64,000 bases of DNA from Marinobacter sp. NP-4(2019) (GTDB lineage Bacteria > Pseudomonadota > Gammaproteobacteria > Pseudomonadales > Oleiphilaceae): the NCBI RefSeq assembly GCF_003994855.1, contig NZ_CP034142.1, positions 1,922,001-1,986,000 on the forward strand. Reading direction: 5' to 3'. The notes under the pieces were generated by a model. That model saw nothing but the letters and a program-made list of their open reading frames with translations, was not told where the DNA came from and made no database searches. The position numbers were made by a program, and so were the translations under genes. Of this stretch, positions 39,908 to 48,903 are shown piece by piece; position 1 is the first letter of the stretch; each line of letters begins with the position of its first letter.

Positions 39908-42046
39908 TCAATATTTACCGTAGGTGCCTTCTTTGAGCGCGTCGAATAGGTTGGCGGCGTTGTGGATCTCGCCGTCGTACTCCACCTGCTCGTTGCCCTT
40001 CAGGGTCACCTTGCTGCCGTCGTCCAGTGTGAATTCATACAGCGTGTTTTCCAGGTCTTTCTCTTTGACCAGTACACCCTGGAACGCCTCGGGGTTGAAG
40101 CGGAAGGTGGTGCAACCCTTCAGGCCCTTGTCGTAGGCGTACATGTAGATGCCCTTGAAGTCCGGGTAGGCGAAGTCCGTGGGCACGTTGGCGGTCTTGG
40201 AGATGGACGAGTCCACCCACTTCTGCGCCGCGGCCTGGATGTCCACGTGCTGCGTCGGCGTGACGTCGTCGGAGGTGGTGAAGTAGCTGGGCAGCTTCTT
40301 GTCTTCGTCCTCGGAGAACGGCATCGCGCCCGGGTTGACCAGGTGGCGGTAGGCCAGCAGTTCGAAGGAGAACACGTCTACCTTTTCCTTGGTCTTGCGA
40401 CCTTCGCGGATGATGTTCCGGGCGTAGTGGTGCGAGAAGCTCGGCTCAATGCCGTTACTGGCGTTGTTGGCCAGTGACAGGCTGATGGTGCCGGTCGGCG
40501 CGATGGAGGTGTGGTGGGTGAAGCGGCCACCTTTCTCGGCCAGTTTCTCGATCAGTTCCGGTTCCACGCCGGCAATCTGCTGCATGTAGCGGCTGTACTT
40601 GGCGTGCAGGACCTTGCCCTTGAGCTTGTCGCCCAGCTTGTAGCCGTCTTCGCTCAGCTGCGGGCACTTGGACAGCATCTTGGGGGTAATCTCGAACTCG
40701 TCGTCCATGATCGGCGCCGGGCCTTTTTCTTCGGCCAGGGCCAGGGACTGGCGCCAGCCTTCCACGGCCATCTCGCGCACCACGTCTTCGGTGAACTGTA
40801 CGGATTCTTCAGAACCGTAGGGCATGCGCAGCATGGCAAGGGTGGAACCCAAACCGAGGATGCCCATGCCGTGGCGGCGCTTGTAGGTGATTTCGTGGCG
40901 CTGTTCGGCCAGCGGCAGGCCGTTGATTTCCACCACGTTGTCCAGCATGCGGGTGAAGATGCCCACCACCTTGCGGTACTTTTCATAGTTGAAGCTGGCC
41001 TTGTCGGTGAACGGGTAGTCCACGAACTTGGTCAGGTTCACCGAGCCCAGCAGGCAGCTGCCGTACGGGGGCAGGGGCTGCTCGCCACAGGGGTTGGTGG
41101 CACGGATGTCTTCGCAGAACCAGTTGTTGTTCATCTGGTTGACCTTGTCGATCAGGATGAAGCCGGGCTCTGCGTAGTCGTAGGTGCTGGTCATGATGGT
41201 GTCCCAGATGAACTGGGCTTTCAGGGTGCGGTAGATACGGCACGCCACCTTGCCTTCATCGTTGACCACGTAGCCGTCCAGGATCGGGAAGTCGCGGTAG
41301 ACAAACTGCTCCGGATCGTTCAGGTCCAGGCCTTCTTCCTCCACTTCCTTCTCGGTGACCGGGAAGGACAGGTGCCAGTCGTCACCGTTGCGCACGGCTT
41401 CGATGAAGTCTTCGGTGATCAGCAGCGACAGGTTGAACTGGCGCAGGCGGCCGTCTTCACGCTTGGCCTGGATGAAGTCGATGATGTCCGGGTGGTGAAC
41501 GTCGAAGGTGGCCATCTGGGCGCCCCGGCGGCCACCGGCGGAAGACACGGTGAAGCACATGCGGTCGAAGATATCCATGAACGACAGCGGGCCGGAGGTA
41601 GTGGCACCGGCGCCGGCAACGTAAGCGCCACGGGGGCGCAGGGTGGAGAATTCGTAGCCGATGCCGCAGCCGGCTTTCAGGGTCAGGCCGGCTTCGTGGT
41701 TCTTTTCCAGGATGTCGTTCATGGAATCCTGAATGGAGCCAGACACAGTACAGTTGATGGTGGAGGTGGCCGGTTTGTGGGCCTCGGCACCGGCGTTGGA
41801 GGTAATACGCCCCGCCGGGATAGCGCCGTGTTGAAGGGCCCAGATAAAGTCCTTCATGTGCTTGGCGCGGTTGGCCTTGGCTTCCACCTGGGAAAGGGCA
41901 GTCGCTACGCGTTCGTAGGTCGCGTTGATGTCCTTATCGACAGGTTCGCCGGTCTTGGTCTTGAGCTGGTACTTGCTGCTCCAGATATCAAGCGAAGCTT
42001 CCTGCATTGGAATTGTTGTTACCACTGCCTGTGCTTTAGCGTTCAT
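39908..42046 (-). CDS. nrdJ: Adenosylcobalamin-dependent ribonucleotide reductase (class II), large part
   Basis: 712 residues from ATG 42046, GAGGGTG upstream; the frame extends to 42187 but without signals. It reduces ribonucleotides to deoxyribonucleotides using adenosylcobalamin as radical source, with or without oxygen. Motifs: STINCTVSGS (active Cys), GCGIGYEFSTLRPRGAYV, SSAGGRRGAQMATFDVHHPD, TNPCGEQPLPPYGSCLLGS (thiyl-radical Cys and Glu), and APTGTISL. The C-terminal redox Cys region is on the next gene. No cobalamin riboswitch is evident upstream. Confidence 0.95.
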   Translation of the reverse strand: MNAKAQAVVTTIPMQEASLDIWSSKYQLKTKTGEPVDKDINATYERVATALSQVEAKANRAKHMKDFIWALQHGAIPAGRITSNAGAEAHKPATSTINCTVSGSIQDSMNDILEKNHEAGLTLKAGCGIGYEFSTLRPRGAYVAGAGATTSGPLSFMDIFDRMCFTVSSAGGRRGAQMATFDVHHPDIIDFIQAKREDGRLRQFNLSLLITEDFIEAVRNGDDWHLSFPVTEKEVEEEGLDLNDPEQFVYRDFPILDGYVVNDEGKVACRIYRTLKAQFIWDTIMTSTYDYAEPGFILIDKVNQMNNNWFCEDIRATNPCGEQPLPPYGSCLLGSVNLTKFVDYPFTDKASFNYEKYRKVVGIFTRMLDNVVEINGLPLAEQRHEITYKRRHGMGILGLGSTLAMLRMPYGSEESVQFTEDVVREMAVEGWRQSLALAEEKGPAPIMDDEFEITPKMLSKCPQLSEDGYKLGDKLKGKVLHAKYSRYMQQIAGVEPELIEKLAEKGGRFTHHTSIAPTGTISLSLANNASNGIEPSFSHHYARNIIREGRKTKEKVDVFSFELLAYRHLVNPGAMPFSEDEDKKLPSYFTTSDDVTPTQHVDIQAAAQKWVDSSISKTANVPTDFAYPDFKGIYMYAYDKGLKGCTTFRFNPEAFQGVLVKEKDLENTLYEFTLDDGSKVTLKGNEQVEYDGEIHNAANLFDALKEGTYGKY

Positions 42047-42183
42047 TGCCACCCTCAATCTTCCAGTATGTCTTATTAAATGGCTGTCGGTGACCCCGAA
42101 TACAACCATACCCCTTTGGAACTTTTTGATTTTTGCTGGCCAGGCTGCGTGCCCTGGCCGGATTGTGCTCTTTTTACACAAAA

Positions 42184-42199
42184 CCACTAGATGTGGTGT
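42184..42199. promoter_or_regulatory. Possible NrdR box upstream of nrdJ
   Basis: CCACTAGATGTGGTGT agrees in 12 of 16 positions with the NrdR consensus ACACTATATATAGTGT and is nearly palindromic. It lies 138 nt before the nrdJ start. Two weaker candidates (about 42309 and 42342, 33 nt apart) lie further up. NrdR normally represses nrd operons through paired boxes; here pairing is uncertain. Confidence 0.4.
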
Positions 42200-42645
42200 T
42201 GACCTCGCCAGACTTTTTGTCGCTTTCCGGGGAAAGGCCGTGGCTGCGGCCTGCAGTCATGGCGCCCCGGGCGGCTTATTTGGGCGGTGGTCAAAAATTA
42301 CCCGCAAAACCCTATATGTGGGTGTCTTTTCAATGAGTATAACAGGATATAGTGGTCTGTGAATAAGAAGACAACTATCGGTTGTGTGTCTGGGGCAAAG
42401 AAAATCAATGGATAAGGGCTTGAATCCGGGGAATTGCCCGGAAAATCGCCAGGTTGGGCGTTTGGCCTACAAAGCACAATATGTTGTGGTTAAAAAATAC
42501 CCGAAAAAAATTGGCGTGTAGTTCACGAACTCAGGTAATTGTGACCGGTGCACGTACCCGCCGTAGACGTGTCGCTAGAGTAGTGGGGTGGCGTCGAATA
42601 CTGCAGTGGCCCACAGGAAGTGATAACGACGATGAAAGGATCCAA
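42200..42645. other. Intergenic region between divergent nrdJ and DUF6160-like gene
   Basis: No gene is supported in this 446-bp stretch. It must hold the promoters of both divergent genes. The only structures I note are the weak NrdR-like sites at about 42309-42356. Confidence 0.5.
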
Positions 42646-42675
42646 ATAAAAAGGAACAGAATAAAAAGGAACAGA
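42646..42675 (+). repeat. Perfect 15-bp tandem duplication carrying the ribosome binding site
   Basis: ATAAAAAGGAACAGA occurs twice in direct succession, ending 3 nt before ATG 42679. Each unit carries AAGGA, so two Shine-Dalgarno sequences precede the start, the second at the right spacing. Confidence 0.9.
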
Positions 42676-42678
42676 ATA

Positions 42679-43497
42679 ATGAAAGGCCTGAAACCTACAG
42701 TGCTTGCGCTGGGCATCTCTGCATTGCCCGCCATGGGGCTGGCTGACATCCGACTGCTGGATGACAGCGCCATGGGGGAGATCACCGGCCAGTCGGGTGT
42801 CTCCATTGAGCTGGAAACCAGGATTGATATCGATCGGTTCCTGTACGTCGATGAGGGTGCGTTCGCCGTGAACGACATCAGTATTGGTGGTGCGGAGCGG
42901 ACGGATTTCTTCGGTTTTGCCGGTATTGGCGGGCCCACCGCCAATAATCGTCTGGACAACATCCGCATTGATGTCGATGTGCTGGCCGATGGCGATGCCG
43001 CCATCAACATTGTGCCAAGCAACTTTGCCGCCGTGGATTTCCGGGTGACCACCGGGGCGTGGGAATTGCTGGCCACCGATGGCAGCGGTGACTATACCCG
43101 GTTGGTCGACAACTTTTATGCCGAAGGTCTGATGGCACGGGGATCGGTGCATGTGGATACCGCCACCGACGTGATGCGCCTGCGCACTGCGTTTGCCATT
43201 GAGACCATGGACTTCGATGTGCCGTTCCTGGCCATGGGCGTGCGGGGTCTGCAGATCACCGGGGCCGACTTCGACCCGACGTTCTCCAGCCCGCTGGATC
43301 TGTTCGCGGAGGTGGATCTGTTCATCTACCATGGCGCGCGGTTGTCGGGCGGCGGTTCGGCCCTGGCGATTGATATGCCATCGTTCCGTGCGGATGTGGG
43401 GATCGAAGAGGTGATTATTGGTCAGCAGTCGATTGGTCAGGTGTTCGTGGACGATCTGGCGATCACCGACACCGCCATGCGGGTGTACGGTCACTGA
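42679..43497 (+). CDS. DUF6160-like exported protein
   Basis: 272 residues from ATG 42679 with AAGGA upstream. Signal peptide MKGLKPTVLALGISALPAMGLA, mature start DIRLLDDSAMGEITGQSGVS, the LxDxxMxxITGQxGI pattern of this pseudomonad/Marinobacter family of filament- or envelope-associated proteins of unknown function. The rest is rich in Asp/Ile beta strands (IRIDVDVLADGDAAINIV). It is followed by a strong terminator. Probably exported; location beyond that unknown. Confidence 0.75.
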   Translation: MKGLKPTVLALGISALPAMGLADIRLLDDSAMGEITGQSGVSIELETRIDIDRFLYVDEGAFAVNDISIGGAERTDFFGFAGIGGPTANNRLDNIRIDVDVLADGDAAINIVPSNFAAVDFRVTTGAWELLATDGSGDYTRLVDNFYAEGLMARGSVHVDTATDVMRLRTAFAIETMDFDVPFLAMGVRGLQITGADFDPTFSSPLDLFAEVDLFIYHGARLSGGGSALAIDMPSFRADVGIEEVIIGQQSIGQVFVDDLAITDTAMRVYGH

Positions 43498-43509
43498 TCG
43501 GCAGTGTGA

Positions 43510-43548
43510 AAACACAAAAGGCGGGAGTGTGTCCCGCCTTTTGTGTTT
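43510..43548 (+). terminator. Strong bidirectional terminator
   Basis: Arms AAACACAAAAGGCGGGA and TCCCGCCTTTTGTGTTT, 17 bp perfect, loop GTGTG. It serves the exported-protein gene and, on the other strand, the ABC operon that ends at 43565. Confidence 0.92.
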
Positions 43549-43564
43549 CCGGAGGTGAGTCGGA

Positions 43565-44359
43565 TCAGTCCAGCAGCAGGCTGTCGTCGTCGATCTCCAG
43601 CCCCCGTTGCTTTTCGAACAGTCCCAGCAGGTCCTTGACCTCCAGCCCTTGGCGTTTCTCGCCTTCGATATCAAACACCACTTCACCCTGGTGAAGCATC
43701 ACGGTGCGGTCACCGACTTCCAGCGCCTGTTTCATGCTGTGGGTGACCATCAGCGCGGTGAGTTTCTGTTCTTCGATGATCTGGGTGGTGAGCTCCAGCA
43801 CGAACGCGGCGGTTTTCGGGTCCAGCGCGGCGGTGTGCTCGTCCAGCAGCAGGATGGCGGAGGGCGTCAGGCTTGCCATTAGCAGGCTGACGGCCTGGCG
43901 CTGACCACCGGACAGCAGGCCCATCTTGTCGCCCAGGCGGTTCTCCAGCCCAAGCTTGAGGGAGGACAGGCTGTTACGGAACCGTTCCATGTATTCTTTC
44001 TTTACGGCGGCGGTCAGCCCACGGCGCTGGCCGCGTTTGATGGCCAGGGCCAGGTTTTCCTCGATGGTCAGGCCCTCGCAGGTGCCGGCCAGCGGGTCCT
44101 GGAACACCCGGGCCACCCGGCCCGCGCGTTTGTGGGTCGGCAGTTTGGTGACGTCCTGGTTATCGACAATGATCTTGCCGCTGTCCACCATCACTTCACC
44201 GGCGAGGGCGTTGAGGAAGGTGGACTTGCCGGCGCCGTTACTGCCGATCACCGTGACAAACTCACCCTGGTTGACGGTCAGGCTCATGCCCCGCAACGCG
44301 GGGTTTTCCAGGGGCGTGCCCTTGCCAAACGTCAGTCTGAGATCCGTTGCGCTAATCAT
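43565..44359 (-). CDS. ABC transporter ATP-binding protein (TrpXYZ-type system)
   Basis: 264 residues. Walker A GSNGAGKS at 39-46, signature LSGGQRQAV near 149, Walker B ILLLDEHTAALD near 168, and VTHSMKQAL as switch His. It energises the permease and binding protein encoded upstream (gaps of 10 and 66 nt). The combination of a PF04392-type binding protein with a branched-chain-type permease is the TrpXYZ/uncharacterised amino-acid or solute importer family; tryptophan as substrate is possible but not shown. Confidence 0.92.
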   Translation of the reverse strand: MISATDLRLTFGKGTPLENPALRGMSLTVNQGEFVTVIGSNGAGKSTFLNALAGEVMVDSGKIIVDNQDVTKLPTHKRAGRVARVFQDPLAGTCEGLTIEENLALAIKRGQRRGLTAAVKKEYMERFRNSLSSLKLGLENRLGDKMGLLSGGQRQAVSLLMASLTPSAILLLDEHTAALDPKTAAFVLELTTQIIEEQKLTALMVTHSMKQALEVGDRTVMLHQGEVVFDIEGEKRQGLEVKDLLGLFEKQRGLEIDDDSLLLD

Positions 44360-44369
44360 GCTGTACCTC

Positions 44370-45272
44370 TCAGGCCTTGTTGCGGGTGAGTTTTGCGGCG
44401 ACCGAGGTGCGAACGCCAGGAAGGACGATCGCCAGGGTAACCAGTACCGCCGTGATCAGGTTCAGGTCCTGGGACTGCAGGCCGAGGAACTCCGCGTTCA
44501 GGGCGAAGGCGATGGCCAGCCGGTAGATGATGGCGCCTGCCACGCAGGCGATCAGCGCTCGAATCACGGTGGAGGGGGTAATCACCGCTTCGCCACCAAT
44601 CAGGGACGCCAGGCCGATCACAATCACACCAACCCCCATGGTGACGTCTGCCGCGCCCTGGCTCTGGGCAAACAGGGCGCCCGCGAGGCCAACCAGGCCG
44701 TTGGACAGGGCCACGCCGAGGACGATCATGCCGCCGGTGGCGATACCCTGGGCCCGCGCCATGCGGGCGTTGGCGCCGGTGGCGCGCATCGCCAGGCCGG
44801 TTTCGGATTTCATGAAACGCCACAGCAGGATCAGGGACACCAGCACCACGATCACGAACAGCACCACCGGCACCTGGTGGTAGGCCAGCCCCAGGTCGTA
44901 CCAGGGCGTGAGCACGGTTTCCTCGGTCAGCAGCGCCACGTTGGGGCGGCCCATGATGCGCAGGTTCACCGAGTAGAGCGCGATCATGGTGAGGATGGAC
45001 GCCAGCAGGTTCAGGATATTCAGCTTGACGTTGAGCAGGGCGGTGACCGCACCGGCGGCCATGCCGGCCAGTATCGCGGCACCGGTGGCAATCCAGGGAT
45101 TCCAGCCGGCAAGGATCAGCATGGCGGCAACGGCCGCCCCGAGGGGGAAGCTGCCGTCGACGGTCAGGTCCGGAAAATCCAGGACCCGGAAAGAGAGGTA
45201 GATACCGAAGGCGACCAGACCGTAGATCAGACCGGTTTCTATGGCGCCGTATAGAGCAATGTCACTGAGCAT
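44370..45272 (-). CDS. ABC transporter permease (BPD_transp_2 type)
   Basis: 300 residues with about nine membrane segments. GAVTALLNVKLNILNLLASI and ATGANARMARAQGIATGG are typical of branched-chain-amino-acid-like permeases (PF02653), the latter being the EAA-like coupling loop. It is followed 10 nt later by the ATPase gene. A hairpin lies between it and the upstream binding-protein gene. Confidence 0.92.
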   Translation of the reverse strand: MLSDIALYGAIETGLIYGLVAFGIYLSFRVLDFPDLTVDGSFPLGAAVAAMLILAGWNPWIATGAAILAGMAAGAVTALLNVKLNILNLLASILTMIALYSVNLRIMGRPNVALLTEETVLTPWYDLGLAYHQVPVVLFVIVVLVSLILLWRFMKSETGLAMRATGANARMARAQGIATGGMIVLGVALSNGLVGLAGALFAQSQGAADVTMGVGVIVIGLASLIGGEAVITPSTVIRALIACVAGAIIYRLAIAFALNAEFLGLQSQDLNLITAVLVTLAIVLPGVRTSVAAKLTRNKA

Positions 45273-45293
45273 GGGTAATATTCGCTGTAAAAG

Positions 45294-45328
45294 AATACGG
45301 GCGGGCCCTTGTGAGGCCCGCCCGTATT
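45294..45328 (-). terminator. Intercistronic terminator/attenuator in ABC operon
   Basis: Perfect 14-bp arms AATACGGGCGGGCC and GGCCCGCCCGTATT, followed on the minus strand by CTTTT. It lies between the binding-protein stop (45339) and the permease start (45272), so it can reduce transcription of permease and ATPase relative to the binding protein. Confidence 0.85.
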
Positions 45329-45338
45329 GAGTCAGGTG

Positions 45339-46313
45339 TTACTTATCGCTTTTGACGATTTCCTGGGCATCGTTGAGCACATCGTCGGACAGGGTAATGC
45401 CCATGCGCTCGGCTGCTGCGGGGTTCACAAACAGGTTCAGTGTATCGACGGATTCAACCGGCATTTCACCGGGGTTGGCGCCGTTCAGCACCCGCGCCAC
45501 CATGTTGCCGGTCTGGCGGCCGTGGTCGTAGTAATCAAAGCCGAGGGCAGCGACGGCTCCACGGCTGACGGTGGCAGTATCCGCTGCGAATACCGGAATC
45601 TTGGCGCGCTCACCCACGGAAACCACCGCTTCGGCGGCGCTGATCACGGTGTTGTCGGTGGTCAGGTAGATGGCATCTGCCTTGCCCACCAGCGAGCGGG
45701 CTGCGCCCAGCACTTCGGAGGTTTTGGTGGCGGCCGCCTTGGCCAGGGTCAGGCCACGGGCTTGCAGGCGCTCTTCCAGCAAGTCCACCAGGGCAACGGC
45801 GTTGGCTTCGCCGGGGTTATAGACGGTACCAATGGTCTTGGCGTCCGGTACCAGGCGTTCCAGCAGGTCAATGTGGCGCTCGATCGGCAGCATGTCGGTG
45901 ACGCCGGTGATGTTGGCGCCGGGGGCTTCCAGGCTCTTCACCAGTTTGGCGCCGACCGGATCGGTTACCGCGGAAAATATCACCGGGATGTTACGGGCCG
46001 CGGCCGCCATGGTCTGGGCGGACGGGGTAGCGATGGCAACGATTGCGTCCGGGCCTTCGCCAACGAATTTGCGGGCAATCTGGGAGGCAATGGCGGCATT
46101 GCCCTGGGCGCTCTCATGGATGATCTTGAGATTCTCGCCTTCGGTGAATCCCTCTTCGGCCAGCTCATCCCTGACCCCTTGGTAAACCGCATCCAGGGCC
46201 GGATGTTCCACAATCTGGGTGACGGCAACCACCCGTGGTTCGTCGCCTTGTGCCAGTCCCGCTGCGGCCAGCAGGGTTGCACCAATCAGGGTTCGCAGAG
46301 TCTTCTTGGCCAT
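45339..46313 (-). CDS. ABC transporter substrate-binding protein (PF04392/TrpX type)
   Basis: 324 residues with signal peptide MAKKTLRTLIGATLLAAAGLAQG. Two alpha/beta lobes: VVAVTQIVEHPALDAVYQGV, IPVIFSAVTDPVGAKLV, ITGVTDMLPIERHIDLL and AIYLTTDNTVISA. This is the ABC_sub_bind family that includes TrpX. It is the first gene of a three-gene operon; the hairpin after it fits higher expression of the binding protein. Ligand unknown; aromatic amino acid is one possibility. Confidence 0.92.
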   Translation of the reverse strand: MAKKTLRTLIGATLLAAAGLAQGDEPRVVAVTQIVEHPALDAVYQGVRDELAEEGFTEGENLKIIHESAQGNAAIASQIARKFVGEGPDAIVAIATPSAQTMAAAARNIPVIFSAVTDPVGAKLVKSLEAPGANITGVTDMLPIERHIDLLERLVPDAKTIGTVYNPGEANAVALVDLLEERLQARGLTLAKAAATKTSEVLGAARSLVGKADAIYLTTDNTVISAAEAVVSVGERAKIPVFAADTATVSRGAVAALGFDYYDHGRQTGNMVARVLNGANPGEMPVESVDTLNLFVNPAAAERMGITLSDDVLNDAQEIVKSDK

Positions 46314-46562
46314 AAGCCCTTTCTCCCGAGAGTGTTGAGCGGTGATTCATAGTTTTGAAGGGGCGCAAGTTTACCACACGGAAACAGGATGCGGGGTAGG
46401 GGAGGGGAAGTTTTACCGCCATCACGTTTTGACGGAGGGTGGTGTGTTGAAATACCCTACGAAAGTCTAATAAGCCCGCAAAGAGGCCGGCTCTCACAGG
46501 ACACAGGTCATCCCAATAACTCAAATAACTTAAGTAACCTTAAGCAAGGCAAGGAAAGGTCC

Positions 46563-48230
46563 ATGGACACAACAAACAAACTTCCTCTGGATATGGTGTA
46601 TTACTGGGAAAAGGCCAAGGCCAATTCCCTTTATATGACGCAGCCTATGGGCAACGGTCAGGTGGAGGAATACACCTGGAAACGGGCCGTTGATGAAGCC
46701 CGCCGCATGGCGTCTTACCTGAAGTCTCTCGACCTGCCGGAAAAGAGCCGGGTGGGGATTATTTCCAAGAACTGCGCACACTGGATCATGTCCGACTGGG
46801 CGATCTGGATGGCCGGCCACATTTCCGTACCTCTGTACCCGACGCTGAATGCGGACACTGTCAGCTACATCCTCGATCACAGTGAGTGCGAGGTGGTGTT
46901 CATCGGCAAGCTGGATGACTGGGACATGATGAAGCCGGGGGTGCCCGAGAGTGTCCGCTGCGTATCCTACCCGCTGAGCCCGCCCAACGATTACGAAACC
47001 TGGAATGACCTGGTGGCCAAGTTCCCGCCGATGGAAGAAAACACCACCCGGGACGCGGACGAACTGGCGACCATCGTTTATACCTCTGGCAGTACTGGTC
47101 GTCCGAAAGGGGTGATGCTGAGCTTTGGCAACATGGCCTTCGCCGCCACTGGTGGTACCCAGGTACTGGGTGTCGGGCCGGACGAGCGTATGCTGTCCTA
47201 CCTGCCGCTGGCTCATGTGTTCGAGCGTACGTTTGTGGAGCTTGGGTCTCTGTATGCCGGGTTCCAGCTGTTCTTTGCGGAATCCCTGGACACCTTCGTG
47301 CAGGATATCCAGCGCGCCCAGCCCACACTGTTCCTGTCCGTACCGCGGCTGTGGGTGAAATTCCAGCACGGTGTGCTGCAGAAACTGCCCAAGAAGAAAC
47401 TTGACAGACTGCTCAAGATTCCTGTTGTAAGTGGTCTGATTAAGAAGAAAATTCTCAAGGGGCTTGGTCTGGACAAGGTGAAGCTGGCTGGCAGTGGCTC
47501 CGCGCCGTTGTCCCACGATGTGCTGGACTGGTACCGCAACCTCGGCCTGGAGCTGCTGGAAGGTTACGGCATGTCCGAGAACTTTGCCTATTCCCACATG
47601 AGCAAGCCCGGTCGTTCCCGTACCGGCTATGTGGGCGAAGCAGCGCCCGGTGTGGAAGTGAAGATCAGCGACGTGGGCGAGGTCCTGATCAAGAGTCCGG
47701 CCACCATGATGGGTTACTACAAGGACGAAGAGAAAACCCGCGAAACCTTCACCGAAGACGGTTTCCTGAAAACCGGTGACAAGGGTGAGATTGACGAGAT
47801 GGGCCGCCTCAAGATCACAGGCCGCATCAAGGAAATCTTCAAGACCAGCAAGGGCAAGTACATTGCCCCGGCACCGATCGAAAACCGCCTGATGTCCCAC
47901 GATGCCATTGAGATGGTGTGTGTTTCCGGCGCCAACCAGACCCAGCCCCACGCGCTGGTGATGCTGGGCGAGGAAACCCGCCCGAAACTGGCGGATGAGG
48001 CCTTCCGCAAGGAGCTGGAAGCCAGCTTCCAGGACCTGATCAAGGAAGTGAATAAAACCGTGGATCCCCATGAGCAACTGGCGTTCATCACCGTTGTCAG
48101 CGATGAATGGTCCATCGAAAACAGCTTCCTGACGCCCACGCTGAAACTGAAGCGCAACGTGGTGGAGGATGCCTACCAGGAGAAGGTGGACAGCTGGTAC
48201 GCCCAGCGCCAGCCGGTAATCTGGCAGTAA
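46563..48230 (+). CDS. Long-chain fatty-acid-CoA ligase (AMP-binding)
   Basis: 555 residues from ATG 46563 (AAGGAAAGG upstream; the frame opens earlier at 46389). Adenylation motifs: IVYTSGSTGRPKG near residue 174 (P-loop), LSYLPLAHVFERTF, LEGYGMSENFAYSH, FLKTGDKGEID and GRIKEIFKTSKGKYIAP (hinge and catalytic Lys). It activates fatty acids to acyl-CoA, feeding beta-oxidation or, in hydrocarbon-degrading marine bacteria, wax-ester synthesis (inference). Single gene with double terminator after it. Confidence 0.93.
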   Translation: MDTTNKLPLDMVYYWEKAKANSLYMTQPMGNGQVEEYTWKRAVDEARRMASYLKSLDLPEKSRVGIISKNCAHWIMSDWAIWMAGHISVPLYPTLNADTVSYILDHSECEVVFIGKLDDWDMMKPGVPESVRCVSYPLSPPNDYETWNDLVAKFPPMEENTTRDADELATIVYTSGSTGRPKGVMLSFGNMAFAATGGTQVLGVGPDERMLSYLPLAHVFERTFVELGSLYAGFQLFFAESLDTFVQDIQRAQPTLFLSVPRLWVKFQHGVLQKLPKKKLDRLLKIPVVSGLIKKKILKGLGLDKVKLAGSGSAPLSHDVLDWYRNLGLELLEGYGMSENFAYSHMSKPGRSRTGYVGEAAPGVEVKISDVGEVLIKSPATMMGYYKDEEKTRETFTEDGFLKTGDKGEIDEMGRLKITGRIKEIFKTSKGKYIAPAPIENRLMSHDAIEMVCVSGANQTQPHALVMLGEETRPKLADEAFRKELEASFQDLIKEVNKTVDPHEQLAFITVVSDEWSIENSFLTPTLKLKRNVVEDAYQEKVDSWYAQRQPVIWQ

Positions 48231-48242
48231 ACCCCGCCATTA

Positions 48243-48299
48243 AGGTGCGGGCGGCCCGCACCTGCTGACCACAAGGCCCGGATTGTTCCGGGCCTTGTT
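48243..48299 (+). terminator. Two consecutive hairpin terminators
   Basis: AGGTGCGGG-CGG-CCCGCACCT at 48243-48263 and ACAAGGCCCGG-ATTGTT-CCGGGCCTTGT at 48271-48298, after the acyl-CoA ligase stop at 48230. Confidence 0.85.
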
Positions 48300-48383
48300 A
48301 ATTATTGGTCACAAAAAGCCTACGTAAGTCGCATAGGGCAGGCGGCTGCAAGGTAATAAACTGAGGACAATCCAGGAGGGACT

Positions 48384-48869
48384 ATGACTCAGTTAGGCCG
48401 TTTCCAGAAACGCATCCACGAATCCATTCCGCTGACCCGGGCACTTGGCCTCGAAGTGATTTCCTATGACGGCCATGCCCTGTTGGTCAGTGCACCGCTC
48501 GAGCCCAACCACAACCATCAGGGCACGGGGTTCGGTGGCAGTGTCTATTCCGTAGCGGTTACCGCAGCCTGGGGGCTGGTCGAGCTGGCGATTGCGGATA
48601 TGGGCCTGAGAGGCAATGTGATGGTCCAGAGCGGAAGCATGGATTATCTGATGCCAGTGGAGGAGGACTTCTATGCCCTGTGCCGCCTTCCCGGGGGAGA
48701 GATCCCGGACCGGTTCAGGAAGAGTCTGGCACGCCACGGCAAGGCTCGCATAGCCTTGCATGCGGATGTTTATTGCGGCGAACCAACCACCGATCCGAAG
48801 GGCGCGCCGGTCGCCACCTTCCAGGGGCGTTTCGTGGTCCAGGACGCCGCCTCACGCCCCGTACTGTAA
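48384..48869 (+). CDS. Thioesterase-fold protein (YiiD C-terminal domain type)
   Basis: 161 residues, CAGGAGGG before ATG 48384. Hotdog-fold pattern of the YiiD_C (PF09500) family: IPLTRALGLEVISYDGHALL, NHNHQGTGFGGSVYSVAVTA (the HQGTxFxGSxxS core motif with putative catalytic residues), then ALHADVYCGE. It is a putative acyl-CoA or acyl-ACP thioesterase. It follows the acyl-CoA ligase after terminators, so independent transcription is likely although related in function. Confidence 0.85.
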   Translation: MTQLGRFQKRIHESIPLTRALGLEVISYDGHALLVSAPLEPNHNHQGTGFGGSVYSVAVTAAWGLVELAIADMGLRGNVMVQSGSMDYLMPVEEDFYALCRLPGGEIPDRFRKSLARHGKARIALHADVYCGEPTTDPKGAPVATFQGRFVVQDAASRPVL

Positions 48870-48903
48870 CCGTTTCTGCTCCGCTACTCCCGGCATCAGG
48901 CTG

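Noticed and set aside
40511..42079. 522-codon plus-strand ORF
   Set aside because: Antisense shadow of nrdJ; high G+C keeps the opposite frame open.
42047..42678. Cobalamin riboswitch upstream of nrdJ
   Set aside because: I looked for the B12-box elements on the minus strand and found no convincing set; also class II reductases need B12 and are not usually repressed by it.
46530..48077. 515-codon minus-strand ORF opposite the acyl-CoA ligase
   Set aside because: Antisense shadow of a gene with complete adenylation motifs.
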